A program made the position numbers and the translations under genes. DNA of 64,000 nucleotides from Clostridium sp. Cult1 (GTDB lineage: Bacteria > Bacillota > Clostridia > Tissierellales > Tepidimicrobiaceae): positions 2,529,428 through 2,593,427 of the forward strand of contig NZ_PPXW01000001.1 in the NCBI RefSeq assembly GCF_021655095.1. The letters are read 5' to 3'. Below, in pieces: positions 17,052 through 25,972 of this stretch. The first letter of the stretch is position 1, and each line of letters begins with the position of its first letter. Below the pieces are notes generated by a model. It saw nothing but the letters and a program-made list of their open reading frames with translations, was not told the DNA's origin and did no database searches.

Positions 17052-18023
17052 ATGACTACTAGAATAGCAGATGTTATTCAACCAGAAGTGTTTACACCTT
17101 ATGTAATTCAGAGAACTATGGAACTATCTGCATTAATCAATTCAGGTATTGTGGAACATAATGCTGAATTCGACGCATTGGCAGGCGGGCCTAATACAAC
17201 AGTAAATATGCCATACTGGAATGACCTTACAGGGGACTCCGAAGTAATGAAAGATGATGGGGCTTTAACTCCAGGAAAGATTGGCTCAAACAAAGACGTA
17301 GCAGTTAAACATGGTAGAGCTAGAGCATGGGGAGCCAATGGACTCTCCGCCCTACTAAGTGGAGACGACCCAATGGGAGCTATAGCTGATTTAGTAGCTG
17401 CATACTGGGCTAGAGATATGCAAAAGATTTTATTAGCCACTCTTGATGGAGTATTTGCATCTGATTCTATGGTAGACAAAGTACTAGATATATCTGGCGA
17501 GCTAGATGATGCGGCACTACTAACACCAGAATCTTTCGTTGATGCCAACCAGTTAATGGGAGATGCAAAAGATTTGTTAACTGGTGTAATGATGCATTCA
17601 GCAATAGAAGCATATTTAGCAAAGATGCAATTAATTGAATATGAAGAAACCAAAGATAAGAACATAAGAATTCCATACTTCATGAATAAGAGGGTAATCG
17701 TAGATGATGGTATGCCATTTGACACGGCTACTAAAACGGGAACCATGTATCTATTTGGAAATGGAGCTATAGCCTTAGGCAATGGCTCGCATCCAAGAAT
17801 CATAGAAACAGAAACAGATAGAGACACATTATCAAGTTCAGGGGAGGATTTCCTAATAAATAGAAAAATATTTATACTGCATCCAAGAGGAATTAAATGG
17901 ACTGATACATCTAAAGCAGATGTATTCCCAACAAACGCAGAAATAGGAACAGGAACTAACTGGGAAAGAGTTTATGAACCAAAGGCAATAAGAGTAGTGA
18001 AGTTTAAGTTTAAGATAGCATAA
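17052..18023 (+). CDS. major capsid protein (HK97-fold)
   Basis: A 323-residue coat protein directly after the scaffold gene. It starts with RIADVIQPEVFTPYVIQRTMELSALINSGI and shows TVNMPYWNDLTG, then the E-loop/spine region WGANGLSALLSGDDPM and a C-terminal IFILHPRGIKWTD. This matches SPP1 gp13-like coat proteins in order and length. There is no separate protease gene, consistent with this type of head. Confidence 0.9.
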   Translation: MTTRIADVIQPEVFTPYVIQRTMELSALINSGIVEHNAEFDALAGGPNTTVNMPYWNDLTGDSEVMKDDGALTPGKIGSNKDVAVKHGRARAWGANGLSALLSGDDPMGAIADLVAAYWARDMQKILLATLDGVFASDSMVDKVLDISGELDDAALLTPESFVDANQLMGDAKDLLTGVMMHSAIEAYLAKMQLIEYEETKDKNIRIPYFMNKRVIVDDGMPFDTATKTGTMYLFGNGAIALGNGSHPRIIETETDRDTLSSSGEDFLINRKIFILHPRGIKWTDTSKADVFPTNAEIGTGTNWERVYEPKAIRVVKFKFKIA

Positions 18024-18025
18024 TA

Positions 18026-18052
18026 GGGGCTTATTTGCCCCCTTTAGCTTTT
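18026..18052 (+). terminator. weak terminator-like hairpin after the capsid gene
   Basis: GGGGC (18026-18030) pairs with GCCCC (18037-18041); CTTTAGCTTTTT follows. It may reduce transcription downstream of the highly expressed capsid gene. Confidence 0.5.
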
Positions 18053-18066
18053 TAAGGAGGGATATC

Positions 18067-18336
18067 ATGAGTTTAGCAGGATTCCAAAGAAGGAGAAGAG
18101 AGCTAGCTAAGCAGAAAAAGTTAGAAGAACAATCAAGAATAGCAGAAAAAGAAAAACGAGAGGAAAACGACCTCACAGAACAGCCTACAAATGGAGAAAA
18201 AGAAGATGCCAACACAATAGGTATAGATGACATTACAAAGGCTGAAATCATTGAAATACTGACGCAGAAAGGCATTGAACATAATCCAAGAGATAAAAAA
18301 GAGGTTTTGTATGAATTAATGATAAAAGGTGAATAA
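18067..18336 (+). CDS. HeH/LEM domain protein
   Basis: An 89-residue protein. The first 50 residues are a charged coiled coil and the C-terminal 35 (DITKAEIIEILTQKGIEHNPRDKKEVLYELM) form a helix-extended-helix (HeH/LEM) fold seen in phage head genes. AAGGAGG precedes the ATG. Probably a head or head-tail accessory protein. Confidence 0.75.
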   Translation: MSLAGFQRRRRELAKQKKLEEQSRIAEKEKREENDLTEQPTNGEKEDANTIGIDDITKAEIIEILTQKGIEHNPRDKKEVLYELMIKGE

Positions 18337-18338
18337 AA

Positions 18339-18677
18339 ATGACTAATTTAGAGAAGTTAAAACATTTATTAGGCATTAAAGATAACGACAAAGATTTTAT
18401 ATTAGAATTCACTATAAAAAGAGTAGAGGATACAATAAAGAATTATTGCAACATAAAAGAAATTCCAGAAGAATTAAATAATGCAGTTTTAAGTATGGCT
18501 ATGGAATTATATCGTGCTGAAAACTTTGGAAGTCAAGAAGAAGGAAAAGACATAAAATCAATTCAAGTAGGAGATACCACTACCACATTTGAAACTAATA
18601 AGAAAATAGACATATCAAAGGAATTGTTAAAGGATTATAAGGCACAACTGGACCCATTTAGAAAGTTAAGGTGGTAG
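18339..18677 (+). CDS. head-tail connector protein (Gp6-like)
   Basis: A 112-residue helical adaptor. The N-terminal LKHLLGIKDNDKDFILEFTIKRVEDTIKNYCNI and central LNNAVLSMAMELYRAE are typical of HK97 gp6 / SPP1 gp15 connectors, which extend the portal ring. It lies where the connector is expected, after the coat protein. Confidence 0.88.
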   Translation: MTNLEKLKHLLGIKDNDKDFILEFTIKRVEDTIKNYCNIKEIPEELNNAVLSMAMELYRAENFGSQEEGKDIKSIQVGDTTTTFETNKKIDISKELLKDYKAQLDPFRKLRW

Positions 18678-18678
18678 T

Positions 18679-19053
18679 ATGAGTGATTATATGAAATTAG
18701 CAAGAAAAGCAATAGAAAGTCAATATAAAGGCTTATGCACTATATATGAGTATATTGAAACAGAGGACCCAGACACAGGGGAAACAATTGTAAGTCCAGA
18801 GCCAGCACCAGTACATGAAAACATACCTTGCAAATTATCAAAGAAAACCATTAATCCCACTAATCAAACAGAAATGGCCAATACAATACAGTATTCTCCA
18901 GTGTTATTTATTAATCCAGATATAGAAATTAAAGCAGGTTCAAATATAGTAATTACCCAAAATGGAGTTACTAGGAAATTTGTAAGAAGTGGAGAGCCTT
19001 TCCCTTATGAAACACACCAGGAAATTGTACTACAAAGGACTGATACAGCATGA
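18679..19053 (+). CDS. head closure / stopper protein
   Basis: A 124-residue beta-rich protein with CTIYEY, a central NTIQYSPVLFINPDIEIKAGSNIVI and a C-terminal VLQRTD strand. This fits the SPP1 gp16/phage minor capsid stopper group that closes the connector. It overlaps the next gene by 4 bp. Confidence 0.75.
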   Translation: MSDYMKLARKAIESQYKGLCTIYEYIETEDPDTGETIVSPEPAPVHENIPCKLSKKTINPTNQTEMANTIQYSPVLFINPDIEIKAGSNIVITQNGVTRKFVRSGEPFPYETHQEIVLQRTDTA

Positions 19054-19562
19054 GCCTTATTGGAATTTGGGATACTAAAGAACTTAAAGAGTGGATTGAC
19101 AAACTTAAGGGATTATCAGATGAGAAGATACAGAAGTTTAATGAGGATACAGTTAAGCAAATAGCAGCAATGACATTAGCAAAAATTATTACAAATACTC
19201 CTGTAGGTGATTACCCTAAGGGCTCAGGGGAAATAGGAGGAACTCTTAGAAGGGGATGGACAACTGGGAAAATTGATGTTCCGAAAGATGAGGAATGTAA
19301 TATTGCAGATGCATTCGTGTATATAGCAAATGATATAGATGTAATTAAAAAAGGTAGAACATATATAATAATTTTATCTAACCCAGTAAATTATGCCTCT
19401 TATGTTGAATATGGTCACAGAACTAGAGAGAAAAAAGATGGAACTAGAGGATGGGTAGATGGACAGTTTTTCATGAAAATATCAGAAGATGAAATGCAAG
19501 ACGAATTACCAGCATTATTAGAAGAAAAACTAAATGATTTTCTAGGAGAGTATTTCAAATGA
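19050..19562 (+). CDS. HK97 gp10-like tail completion protein
   Basis: A 170-residue protein. TPVGDYPKGSGEIGGTLRRGW and PVNYASYVEYGHRTR are the hallmark segments of HK97 gp10 proteins, which complete the tail interface. It overlaps both neighbours by 4 bp. Confidence 0.9.
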   Translation: MSLIGIWDTKELKEWIDKLKGLSDEKIQKFNEDTVKQIAAMTLAKIITNTPVGDYPKGSGEIGGTLRRGWTTGKIDVPKDEECNIADAFVYIANDIDVIKKGRTYIIILSNPVNYASYVEYGHRTREKKDGTRGWVDGQFFMKISEDEMQDELPALLEEKLNDFLGEYFK

Positions 19563-19993
19563 TAGATGAAATCAGAAAAGCGATATTAAGAAAAATAAAT
19601 TCATTTAGGGACAAGGATACTAAAATATACAGTGAAGGGGTAGAACAAAACTTCAAAGAGCCTTGTTTCTATATAAAAGAGTTAAGGTCAAATCAAGATA
19701 GAGGGCTAGGAAACAGGTACAAAAGAGGCCATTTATACGATATACACTATTTTCCTAATCCAAATAGTAGTACTAAAAATGCAGATTTAAGGAAAGTGGC
19801 CGAGGTCTTATACGACCAGATGGAATATATAGAAGTAGCTGGAAGGCCGCTCATGGGGCTAGACATGAACCATGAGATTGTAGAGGGAGTGTTACATTTC
19901 TTTGTAAGGTATCCAATTTATCTATACAAGGAAACAGAACCTATTCCTAAGATGGTGAATTTAGAGCAGCGAGGAGGTTTGAAAAATGGCTAA
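19559..19993 (+). CDS. phage tail terminator protein
   Basis: A 144-residue protein with PCFYIKELRSNQDRGLGNRYKRGHLYDIHYFP and a C-terminal HFFVRYPIYLYKE strand. This fits the tail terminator (DUF6838-like) family at the same place in PBSX-like myophages. It caps the tail tube and joins it to the head. Confidence 0.8.
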   Translation: MIDEIRKAILRKINSFRDKDTKIYSEGVEQNFKEPCFYIKELRSNQDRGLGNRYKRGHLYDIHYFPNPNSSTKNADLRKVAEVLYDQMEYIEVAGRPLMGLDMNHEIVEGVLHFFVRYPIYLYKETEPIPKMVNLEQRGGLKNG

Positions 19994-20186
19994 AGAAACA
20001 GCTGTATACCCTATAGGTGTGGTATCAAAACTATATGCAGAGAATGAAATGTTAAAAAAGATAGTAAACACTACTTTAAATGATGATAGAGTGCCAGAAG
20101 AATACAAGCAATATATTGTAGAACATATGGGTAAAGAGCATTTTTATTTAGGAGATAAGCCTTGGTGTTGGAGAGGGGTGCTATAA
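19986..20186 (+). CDS. hypothetical 66-aa protein
   Basis: GAGGAGG precedes ATG 19986, which overlaps the preceding gene by 8 bp. A helical region (SKLYAENEMLKKIVNTTL) is followed by an aromatic end (GDKPWCWRG). Its last base is the first base of the next ATG. Function unknown; a short ORF is common ahead of tail sheath genes. Confidence 0.65.
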   Translation: MAKETAVYPIGVVSKLYAENEMLKKIVNTTLNDDRVPEEYKQYIVEHMGKEHFYLGDKPWCWRGVL

Positions 20187-20359
20187 TGGCTAAAACAACA
20201 AAGAAAACTGAAAATAAATTTACCAAATCACAGGTCCTTGAAAGTAAGAAATTTACTAACAAGGACTTAATTAATGCAATTTTAGAAGATGGCAGAATGT
20301 ACACATTAAAAGAAGTAGAGAAAATAATTAACAATTATCTAAAAAGGAAGGTGAAGTAA
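20186..20359 (+). CDS. hypothetical 57-aa basic protein
   Basis: Starts at ATG 20186 in a TAATG overlap, behind GAGAGGGG. It is Lys-rich, with a helical C-terminus (TLKEVEKIINNYLKRKVK) of the kind seen in small proteins before phage sheath genes. Function unknown. Confidence 0.65.
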   Translation: MAKTTKKTENKFTKSQVLESKKFTNKDLINAILEDGRMYTLKEVEKIINNYLKRKVK

Positions 20360-20360
20360 C

Positions 20361-21668
20361 ATGGCTTTAGGTGGAGGTACGTTTACAGTTCCAAATAAAG
20401 TTTTACCAGGAGCTTATATAAACTTTGTATCTATGGCTAGGGCATTAGGTTCTATGGGTGAAAGAGGAATAGTAGCATTACCTTTGGAAATGAACTGGGG
20501 ACCTGAGGATGAAGTTATAACCATAGATGCAGGAGAGTTTCAGAAAGAAGCTTTAAATATTCTAGGATATAGTTTTGCAGACGAAGAAATGAAACCTTTA
20601 AGAGAGGTGTTTAAAGGTGCTAAATTAGTAAAACTATACAGGATAAATGGAGCTGGAGGGAAGAAAGCAACTGCAACAGTAGGAACAGAAGGATTAACCA
20701 TAACTGCAAAGCATCCAGGTACTAGAGGAAACGACATCAAAATAGTAGTACAAGCCAATATTGATGATGAAACTAAATTTGATGTTATCACTTATATTGG
20801 CACAACTAAGGTAGACACTCAAACAGTAGCAACAATAGCAGAGCTAGAACCTAATAACTTTGTAGAATTTAATGGAACTGGAGCATTAGAGATTACAGCA
20901 GGAGTACCTTTGGCAGGTGGAGAAAATGGCACATCCACAGGAGAAAATTACAGTTCATTCTTAGACAAAATAGAAGCAGAAGATTTTACAACATTGGTAT
21001 ATGCTGGAGAAGACGAAGTAACTAAAGCTTTATTTGATAGCTTTACAAAGCGTTTAAGAGATGATGAAGGAGTTAAGATAACTACTGTATTACATGACTA
21101 TGTAAAGGCTGATTTTGAGGGCGTTATATCAGTTAAAAATAATCCTGAATTAGTTTATTGGGTAGCAGGACAATCAGCAGGGGCCAATGTAAACGAATCA
21201 CTAACCAACAGAAAATATGATGGAGAATATGAGGTTAATACTAAATTCAAGAAAAGAGAATTTGAACAAGCTATCCAAAATGGGGAGTTTGCCTTTTATC
21301 AAGATGGCAATGATGTAAGAGTGTTGAAAGATATAAATACATTCACTAATTTTGCACCAGAGAAGAATCAGGATTTTAGCTCAAATAGAGTAATTCGAGT
21401 GCTAGACCAAATAGCAAATGATACAGCTAGAATATTTAGTGACTACTATCTAGGGAAAGTCACAAATGATGATACTGGTAGAGAATTGTTTAAGAATGAA
21501 TTAGTTAATTATCATGAACAGCTACTAAATATTAGAGCCATAGAGAACTTTAACCAAGAAGACATTATTGTCCTTCCAGGGGTACAAAAGCAAGATGTAA
21601 TCGTGAATGAAGTAGTACAGCCCACCGACTCAATGGAAAAATTATATATGTCAATCGAGGTTAGATAG
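20361..21668 (+). CDS. tail sheath protein (XkdK-like)
   Basis: A 435-residue sheath subunit: its presence makes this a contractile-tailed (myovirus) phage. Visible marks are the N-terminal PNKVLPGAYINFVS, GERGIVALPLEMNWGPEDEV, the insert HPGTRGNDIKI and the C-terminal NQEDIIVLPGVQKQDVIVNEVVQPTDSMEKLYM. It is followed by the tube gene, as in PBSX. Confidence 0.95.
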   Translation: MALGGGTFTVPNKVLPGAYINFVSMARALGSMGERGIVALPLEMNWGPEDEVITIDAGEFQKEALNILGYSFADEEMKPLREVFKGAKLVKLYRINGAGGKKATATVGTEGLTITAKHPGTRGNDIKIVVQANIDDETKFDVITYIGTTKVDTQTVATIAELEPNNFVEFNGTGALEITAGVPLAGGENGTSTGENYSSFLDKIEAEDFTTLVYAGEDEVTKALFDSFTKRLRDDEGVKITTVLHDYVKADFEGVISVKNNPELVYWVAGQSAGANVNESLTNRKYDGEYEVNTKFKKREFEQAIQNGEFAFYQDGNDVRVLKDINTFTNFAPEKNQDFSSNRVIRVLDQIANDTARIFSDYYLGKVTNDDTGRELFKNELVNYHEQLLNIRAIENFNQEDIIVLPGVQKQDVIVNEVVQPTDSMEKLYMSIEVR

Positions 21669-21683
21669 AAAGGAGAGGATTAT

Positions 21684-22139
21684 ATGCCTTTTATGAGAGC
21701 AGAAGATGCTATTAGCGGTAAGTTAGGTAAAGCATTTGCTACTATAAATGGAGAGGTACACGAGATGTTATACCTTAAAAATATAGAAGCTACAGCAGAA
21801 AAGAATAAAGTAGAAGTACCTGTATTAGGAAGGACAGGCACGCAACACAAAGCAGGTGGATGGAGTGGTACTGGTACAGCTACAGTTTACTATGCTACAA
21901 GTAAGTTCAGGGAATTAATGCTTGAGTATATCAAAACAGGAAAAGACACTTATTTTGATATATTAATTGAAAATGACGACCCTACAAGCAACATAGGGCA
22001 ACAAACAACTATCTTGAAAGGTGTAAACCTTGATAGTGTGATAATGGCAAAATTAGACGTAGAATCCGAAACATTGGATGAAGATATTAGCTTTACCTAT
22101 AATGATGTAGATATAACTAATAAATTTAGAGATATGTAG
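21684..22139 (+). CDS. tail tube protein (XkdM-like)
   Basis: A 151-residue tube subunit. MRAEDAISGKLGKAFATINGEVHEM at the N-terminus and GRTGTQHKAGGWSGTGTATVYYATSKFREL are typical of XkdM. It stacks as hexamers inside the sheath. AAAGGAGAGG precedes the ATG. Confidence 0.93.
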   Translation: MPFMRAEDAISGKLGKAFATINGEVHEMLYLKNIEATAEKNKVEVPVLGRTGTQHKAGGWSGTGTATVYYATSKFRELMLEYIKTGKDTYFDILIENDDPTSNIGQQTTILKGVNLDSVIMAKLDVESETLDEDISFTYNDVDITNKFRDM

Positions 22140-22149
22140 AGGTGATTAA

Positions 22150-22569
22150 ATGAGTGGATTAAACGCATTTTTAAGTCAAAACGCAATAAAAGCAGAGAAT
22201 GAAAAACATATTATATCCGATAGGTTTGTAGATGAAAAAGGGAAACCGATTCCTTGGGAGATAAGGGCCCTTACAGCAGAAGAAGACGAGGCTTTAAGAA
22301 AATCATGCACCAAAAAGATTAGAAATAAAGGGATAATAACTCAAGAAACAAATTATGAAGAATATATGGCAAAGTTAATTGTAGAATGTGTAGTATTCCC
22401 TAATTTAAGAGACAAAGAGTTGCAAGAAAGCTATGGAGTATTAGGTGCTGATAAGCTAGTAAAGAAAATGCTAACAAGTGGAGAATATGCTGAATTACTT
22501 GAAAAAGTGCAAGAAGTAAACGGATTCGATGTAGGGATGGATGAATTAGTTGAAGAAGTAAAAAACTAA
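22150..22569 (+). CDS. XkdN-like tail assembly chaperone (G-type, unshifted)
   Basis: A 139-residue chaperone for the tape measure protein. It shows IPWEIRALTAEEDEALRKSCTKK and YEEYMAKLIVECVVFPNLRDKELQESYGV, the XkdN pattern. The reading frame ends with GTA AAA AAC TAA, where A AAA AAC (22560-22566) is a canonical -1 slippery heptamer; the shifted frame stays open for 63 more codons. It thus behaves as the short form of a G/GT pair. Confidence 0.9.
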   Translation: MSGLNAFLSQNAIKAENEKHIISDRFVDEKGKPIPWEIRALTAEEDEALRKSCTKKIRNKGIITQETNYEEYMAKLIVECVVFPNLRDKELQESYGVLGADKLVKKMLTSGEYAELLEKVQEVNGFDVGMDELVEEVKN

Positions 22570-22757
22570 TAGAAGAAGGGGATAGTGATGCTAATTATGC
22601 TTACTATGCCCTTCATAAGTTAAAAATTAGACCTGGAGTGTTAATGGGAAAATCTCCATTAGAACCCATAGACAAGTATGAAAGAGCTGCCATATATGCG
22701 TTTATTGACACAAGGGTAGAGAATGAGAAGAAGGAAGCAGATAAGATTAAGAAATAG
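22560..22757 (+). CDS. -1 frameshift extension of the tail assembly chaperone (T part)
   Basis: From the heptamer A AAA AAC at 22560-22566 the -1 frame reads LIEEGDSDANYAYYALHKLK through to a TAG at 22755-22757, 63 residues. It contains RPGVLMGKSPLEP and YERAAIYAFIDTRVENEKK, which look like genuine protein and like the T parts of other tail chaperones. A separate start (ATG after a weak GGAG) is possible but would drop the first conserved-looking 25 residues. Confidence 0.82.
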   Translation, partial: KKLIEEGDSDANYAYYALHKLKIRPGVLMGKSPLEPIDKYERAAIYAFIDTRVENEKKEADKIKK

Positions 22758-22817
22758 CTGGAAGTCCCTCCTGTAATTTGGTATTATGAATATAATAAGT
22801 TGTAGGAGGTGTATTCT

Positions 22818-23162
22818 ATGGCTAAAAACATGGTTATAGCAGGGGATTATAAAAATAAACTTCTTGGCTCTACAATGAAATATTTAACTATAAAAACTGG
22901 ATTTAGGAAAAGTGTGCCAATAAGCAAGGAAACCGTTGAGGCCTATGAGGTTGTAGATGAAGAACATAGAACTAAAGCAATGAGTGCTATAGGAAGAGGT
23001 ATGGTAGGTTCTCTAGCTTTAGGTCCTGCAGGATTGCTGGCAGGTCTTTCAGCTAAAAAGAAAAAGGCTTATTTAGTAGCAATAAAATTTAAAGATGGTA
23101 AAGAAAGTTTAATCGAGATGAACGATATTATGTATAAGCATTTAGTACAAACATTGTTTTAA
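22818..23162 (+). CDS. hypothetical 114-aa protein with Gly-rich hydrophobic segment
   Basis: AGGAGGTG precedes ATG 22818. A beta-rich N-terminus is followed by a Gly-rich hydrophobic hairpin (GRGMVGSLALGPAGLLAGL) and then KKKKAYLVAIKFKDGKESLIEM. A promoter-like TATAAT lies shortly upstream and a terminator follows, and it interrupts the usual chaperone-tape measure pair. It looks like an inserted accessory gene (moron). Confidence 0.7.
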   Translation: MAKNMVIAGDYKNKLLGSTMKYLTIKTGFRKSVPISKETVEAYEVVDEEHRTKAMSAIGRGMVGSLALGPAGLLAGLSAKKKKAYLVAIKFKDGKESLIEMNDIMYKHLVQTLF

Positions 23163-23187
23163 GCATCCTGAAAAGGGTGCTATTTTT
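23163..23187 (+). terminator. intrinsic terminator after the 114-aa gene
   Basis: Stem GCATCCT (23163-23169) / AGGGTGC (23174-23180) with a GAAA loop is followed by TATTTTT. It would reduce read-through into the tape measure gene, supporting the idea that the preceding gene is a separate unit. Confidence 0.75.
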
Positions 23188-23201
23188 ATATCTGAAAGTA
23201 G

Positions 23202-25304
23202 GTGATTATTATAGCTGGAATACGAAGTTCGATTAATTTGATTGATAATATGTCTAATGTTTTAAATAGGATAACTGGGAATGCTGCCAAAATGGACCAA
23301 ACTATAGAAAAAACACAAAGGACAATGAATAAAAGGACTAATTTTGCTGAAAACCTAAGCAAAGAAGAGCAAGCCTTAGAGCTTTTGGGGGCAAAATATG
23401 CTAATCAAGTTAGAACGGTAGAGAGGCTGCAACAAGAGTATTTAAAATCCATTGAGATAAAAGGTAGATATCACGAAGCAACCGAAAAGCTTGAAAAGAA
23501 ATTACTAGATGCACAATTAGCGGAAATGAAGATGGCTGATGCAGTAGAGAAGGCAGGTAAAAAGCTAGAAGAAAAGAACAATCAAATGAAAAATAACATT
23601 GAAACATCAGGAAACCTCACAAAAAGAATTAAGCAACTTGCAGGAGCTTATATTAGTTTTAGAGGAGTACAAAGACTTATTAAAGATACCGTGGGGGAAG
23701 CAGGTAAACTTAATCAGCGTGTAGCAGTAATGCAAGCAGCTTTTGGTAATGCAAATATAGGAAAGCATTATTTTAATAGATTGCAATTATATGCAATTGA
23801 AACCAGGAACGACATAGAAGACTTAACTAATGTAACAAGAAACTTTATGCAATTAACAAGGAATACTGATAAACTTATGGGGTTAACAGATGTAGCAAAC
23901 AGATTATCAATGAGAACTAGTAATCTAGGAAGCGCTGAGAATCTTATGCAAGAAGCAATGAGGGGGGAGTTTACAAGATTACAAAGAACCTTGCATCTAA
24001 CAGATTCGCAAATAGAACCGCTTAAAAGGGCAGTACAAAAAGGTTCGTTAGATGGAATTATATCTGCTTTTGACCAAGCTTTAAATACTGCAGGATTAAC
24101 AGATGAAATAAAAAGGGCATACCAAGATAATCCATTACAGAAGTTCCATAAAGCAATAGACAGAGTAAAATTAGGTCTTGCAAGAGCCGGAGAAGAAGCT
24201 TTGATGAGATTAGAGCCGGTCTTCGACAAGATAAACAGTTGGCTACAATCTGCTAGTGCTGACCAATTCTTTGGGGCGATAGCGGCAGGAGTGACAATGA
24301 TTGTGAATAGTGTTATATGGTTGACTGAAACTGTAACTAATAATTGGGATATTATACAGCCTATTTTGGCAGCTATTGCAACTATATATTTAGTACAGAT
24401 GGTATCACAGTTATGGGCCACAATTCCACCTATATTAGCACAAGCTAAGGCTTGGACGGTGGCACATTGGCCTATTTTGGTGGCAGCAGGTGCAGTGCTC
24501 ATATTTATAAAAATATTAATGCAAGCAGGGGTAACAGCTAATCAAATAACAGGCTTTATAGGTGGTGTATTTGGAGTATTATGGGCTACTCTCTACAACG
24601 GAATAGCTTTTGTTTGGAATACATTTGCTAACTTTGCTGAATTCCTTGTAAATTTATTCATAGATCCAACTTATGCAATTAAAATGTTATTTTACAATCT
24701 AGCTATGGACGTATTGGGGTTTTTCAATAGCTTGTTTAAAGGAATTGTAGGTGGATTAAATTGGCTAATAGAAAAAATCAATGGTGTACTAAATACTGAT
24801 ATAGGTACGATTCAAGTACAGTTTATGGATAATGCTATAGCGAAGTTAGGAAAGAATAGACCTATAAGCGATAAAAATGTATGGCAAGCTACTAGAATGG
24901 AATATAAAGACTATGCAGCAGAAGTCAGAGGAGCGTATGATTGGGGCAAACAACTACCAGATAGATTTAAAACTGGACTAGGTAGCATAGAAAATGCTAT
25001 AGCTAATTTTAGAAATCAGGAAGATATGTGGAATGCCGCACAAAATGATAATCTTGGCAAACTAAACGACACAGGAAAGAAAATAAAAAATAGTGTAGAT
25101 AAATCTAATGAAGACCTGAAATGGATGAGAGATTTGGCCGAGCAAGAAGTAATAAATAGATTCACTACAGCTACATTGGCACCACAGATAAGCATAGAAT
25201 TTGGAGACGTAAAAGAAACTGCCGATGTAGACGGGATTGTAGAGCATATAGAAAACATACTAACTGAACAGCTTAATATAGCTGCAGAGGGGGTGCATGA
25301 ATAA
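23202..25304 (+). CDS. tail tape measure protein
   Basis: About 700 residues. It begins with a helical domain (SSINLIDNMSNVLNRITG), continues as coiled coil to about 135, has an alpha-helical tape region, and then several hydrophobic stretches (about 365-480) that insert into the host membrane during DNA entry. It sets tail length. No ordinary start codon is well placed: GTG 23202 lies within the RBS (TAGGTGAT), and ATT 23205/23208 or ATA 23211 are the alternatives at proper spacing. Confidence 0.92.
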   Translation: MIIIAGIRSSINLIDNMSNVLNRITGNAAKMDQTIEKTQRTMNKRTNFAENLSKEEQALELLGAKYANQVRTVERLQQEYLKSIEIKGRYHEATEKLEKKLLDAQLAEMKMADAVEKAGKKLEEKNNQMKNNIETSGNLTKRIKQLAGAYISFRGVQRLIKDTVGEAGKLNQRVAVMQAAFGNANIGKHYFNRLQLYAIETRNDIEDLTNVTRNFMQLTRNTDKLMGLTDVANRLSMRTSNLGSAENLMQEAMRGEFTRLQRTLHLTDSQIEPLKRAVQKGSLDGIISAFDQALNTAGLTDEIKRAYQDNPLQKFHKAIDRVKLGLARAGEEALMRLEPVFDKINSWLQSASADQFFGAIAAGVTMIVNSVIWLTETVTNNWDIIQPILAAIATIYLVQMVSQLWATIPPILAQAKAWTVAHWPILVAAGAVLIFIKILMQAGVTANQITGFIGGVFGVLWATLYNGIAFVWNTFANFAEFLVNLFIDPTYAIKMLFYNLAMDVLGFFNSLFKGIVGGLNWLIEKINGVLNTDIGTIQVQFMDNAIAKLGKNRPISDKNVWQATRMEYKDYAAEVRGAYDWGKQLPDRFKTGLGSIENAIANFRNQEDMWNAAQNDNLGKLNDTGKKIKNSVDKSNEDLKWMRDLAEQEVINRFTTATLAPQISIEFGDVKETADVDGIVEHIENILTEQLNIAAEGVHE

Positions 25305-25966
25305 TGTACTCTTTTTATTTTGATTATGAAGGAGAAATAATGCAATTACCTATTTCTCCTTCTAGCTTGACTTTAAAAGTAAATAGCAAAAATAAAGTAG
25401 TAGAATTATTAAACTTGGGTGACGTAAATATATTAAAAGATCCAGGACTAAGTGAGTTTAATTTTAAGATTTTATTACCTGGACAAGAATTGCCATTTGC
25501 AGTATATCCGAATGGGTTCAAAATGCCTGAATTTTACCTTGAAAGGTTTGAAAAATACAAGGCAGAAAAGAAACCAGTAAGATTTATAGTATCTCGTATA
25601 TCTACATGGGGAGAGCCTTTATTTGATACAAATATGTTGGTAGCCTTAGAGGATTACACTGTAGAAGAAAAGGCAGGAGAAGTGGGAGATGTATATGTAG
25701 ATATTAAATTAAAACAATACAAAGAGTATAAAACTCAGGTAGTTACAATTCAAAATGTTCAGAATGAAAAAGCTACTGCCACAATTAAGGAACAAAGACC
25801 AGCTAAAACTCCAGCTAAATCGTACACAGTTAAATCAGGAGACACTTTATGGGCTATTGCTAAGAGAGAACTGAATGATGGTAGTAAATATAATGAAATT
25901 GCTAAACTAAATAACATATCCAATCCTAAAGTAATCAAACCAGGACAAGTTTTAAGGTTAAGGTGA
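25304..25966 (+). CDS. LysM-containing baseplate hub protein (XkdP-like)
   Basis: A 220-residue protein. The first 150 residues are the XkdP-like hub part (MQLPISPSSLTLKVNSKNK), and residues 170-219 are a LysM module (YTVKSGDTLWAIAKRELNDGS...NPKVIKPGQVLRL) that binds peptidoglycan. It overlaps the tape measure stop by one base. It links the tube end to cell wall contact. Confidence 0.92.
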   Translation: MYSFYFDYEGEIMQLPISPSSLTLKVNSKNKVVELLNLGDVNILKDPGLSEFNFKILLPGQELPFAVYPNGFKMPEFYLERFEKYKAEKKPVRFIVSRISTWGEPLFDTNMLVALEDYTVEEKAGEVGDVYVDIKLKQYKEYKTQVVTIQNVQNEKATATIKEQRPAKTPAKSYTVKSGDTLWAIAKRELNDGSKYNEIAKLNNISNPKVIKPGQVLRLR

Positions 25967-25972
25967 TAGGTT

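Noticed and set aside
17108..17827. 239-aa reverse-strand frame opposite the capsid gene
   Set aside because: It is a shadow of the capsid gene; it has no RBS, and its Ser/Pro-rich composition mirrors the forward codons.
23768..24502. 244-aa reverse-strand frame opposite the tape measure gene
   Set aside because: Also a shadow frame without RBS or recognisable domain.
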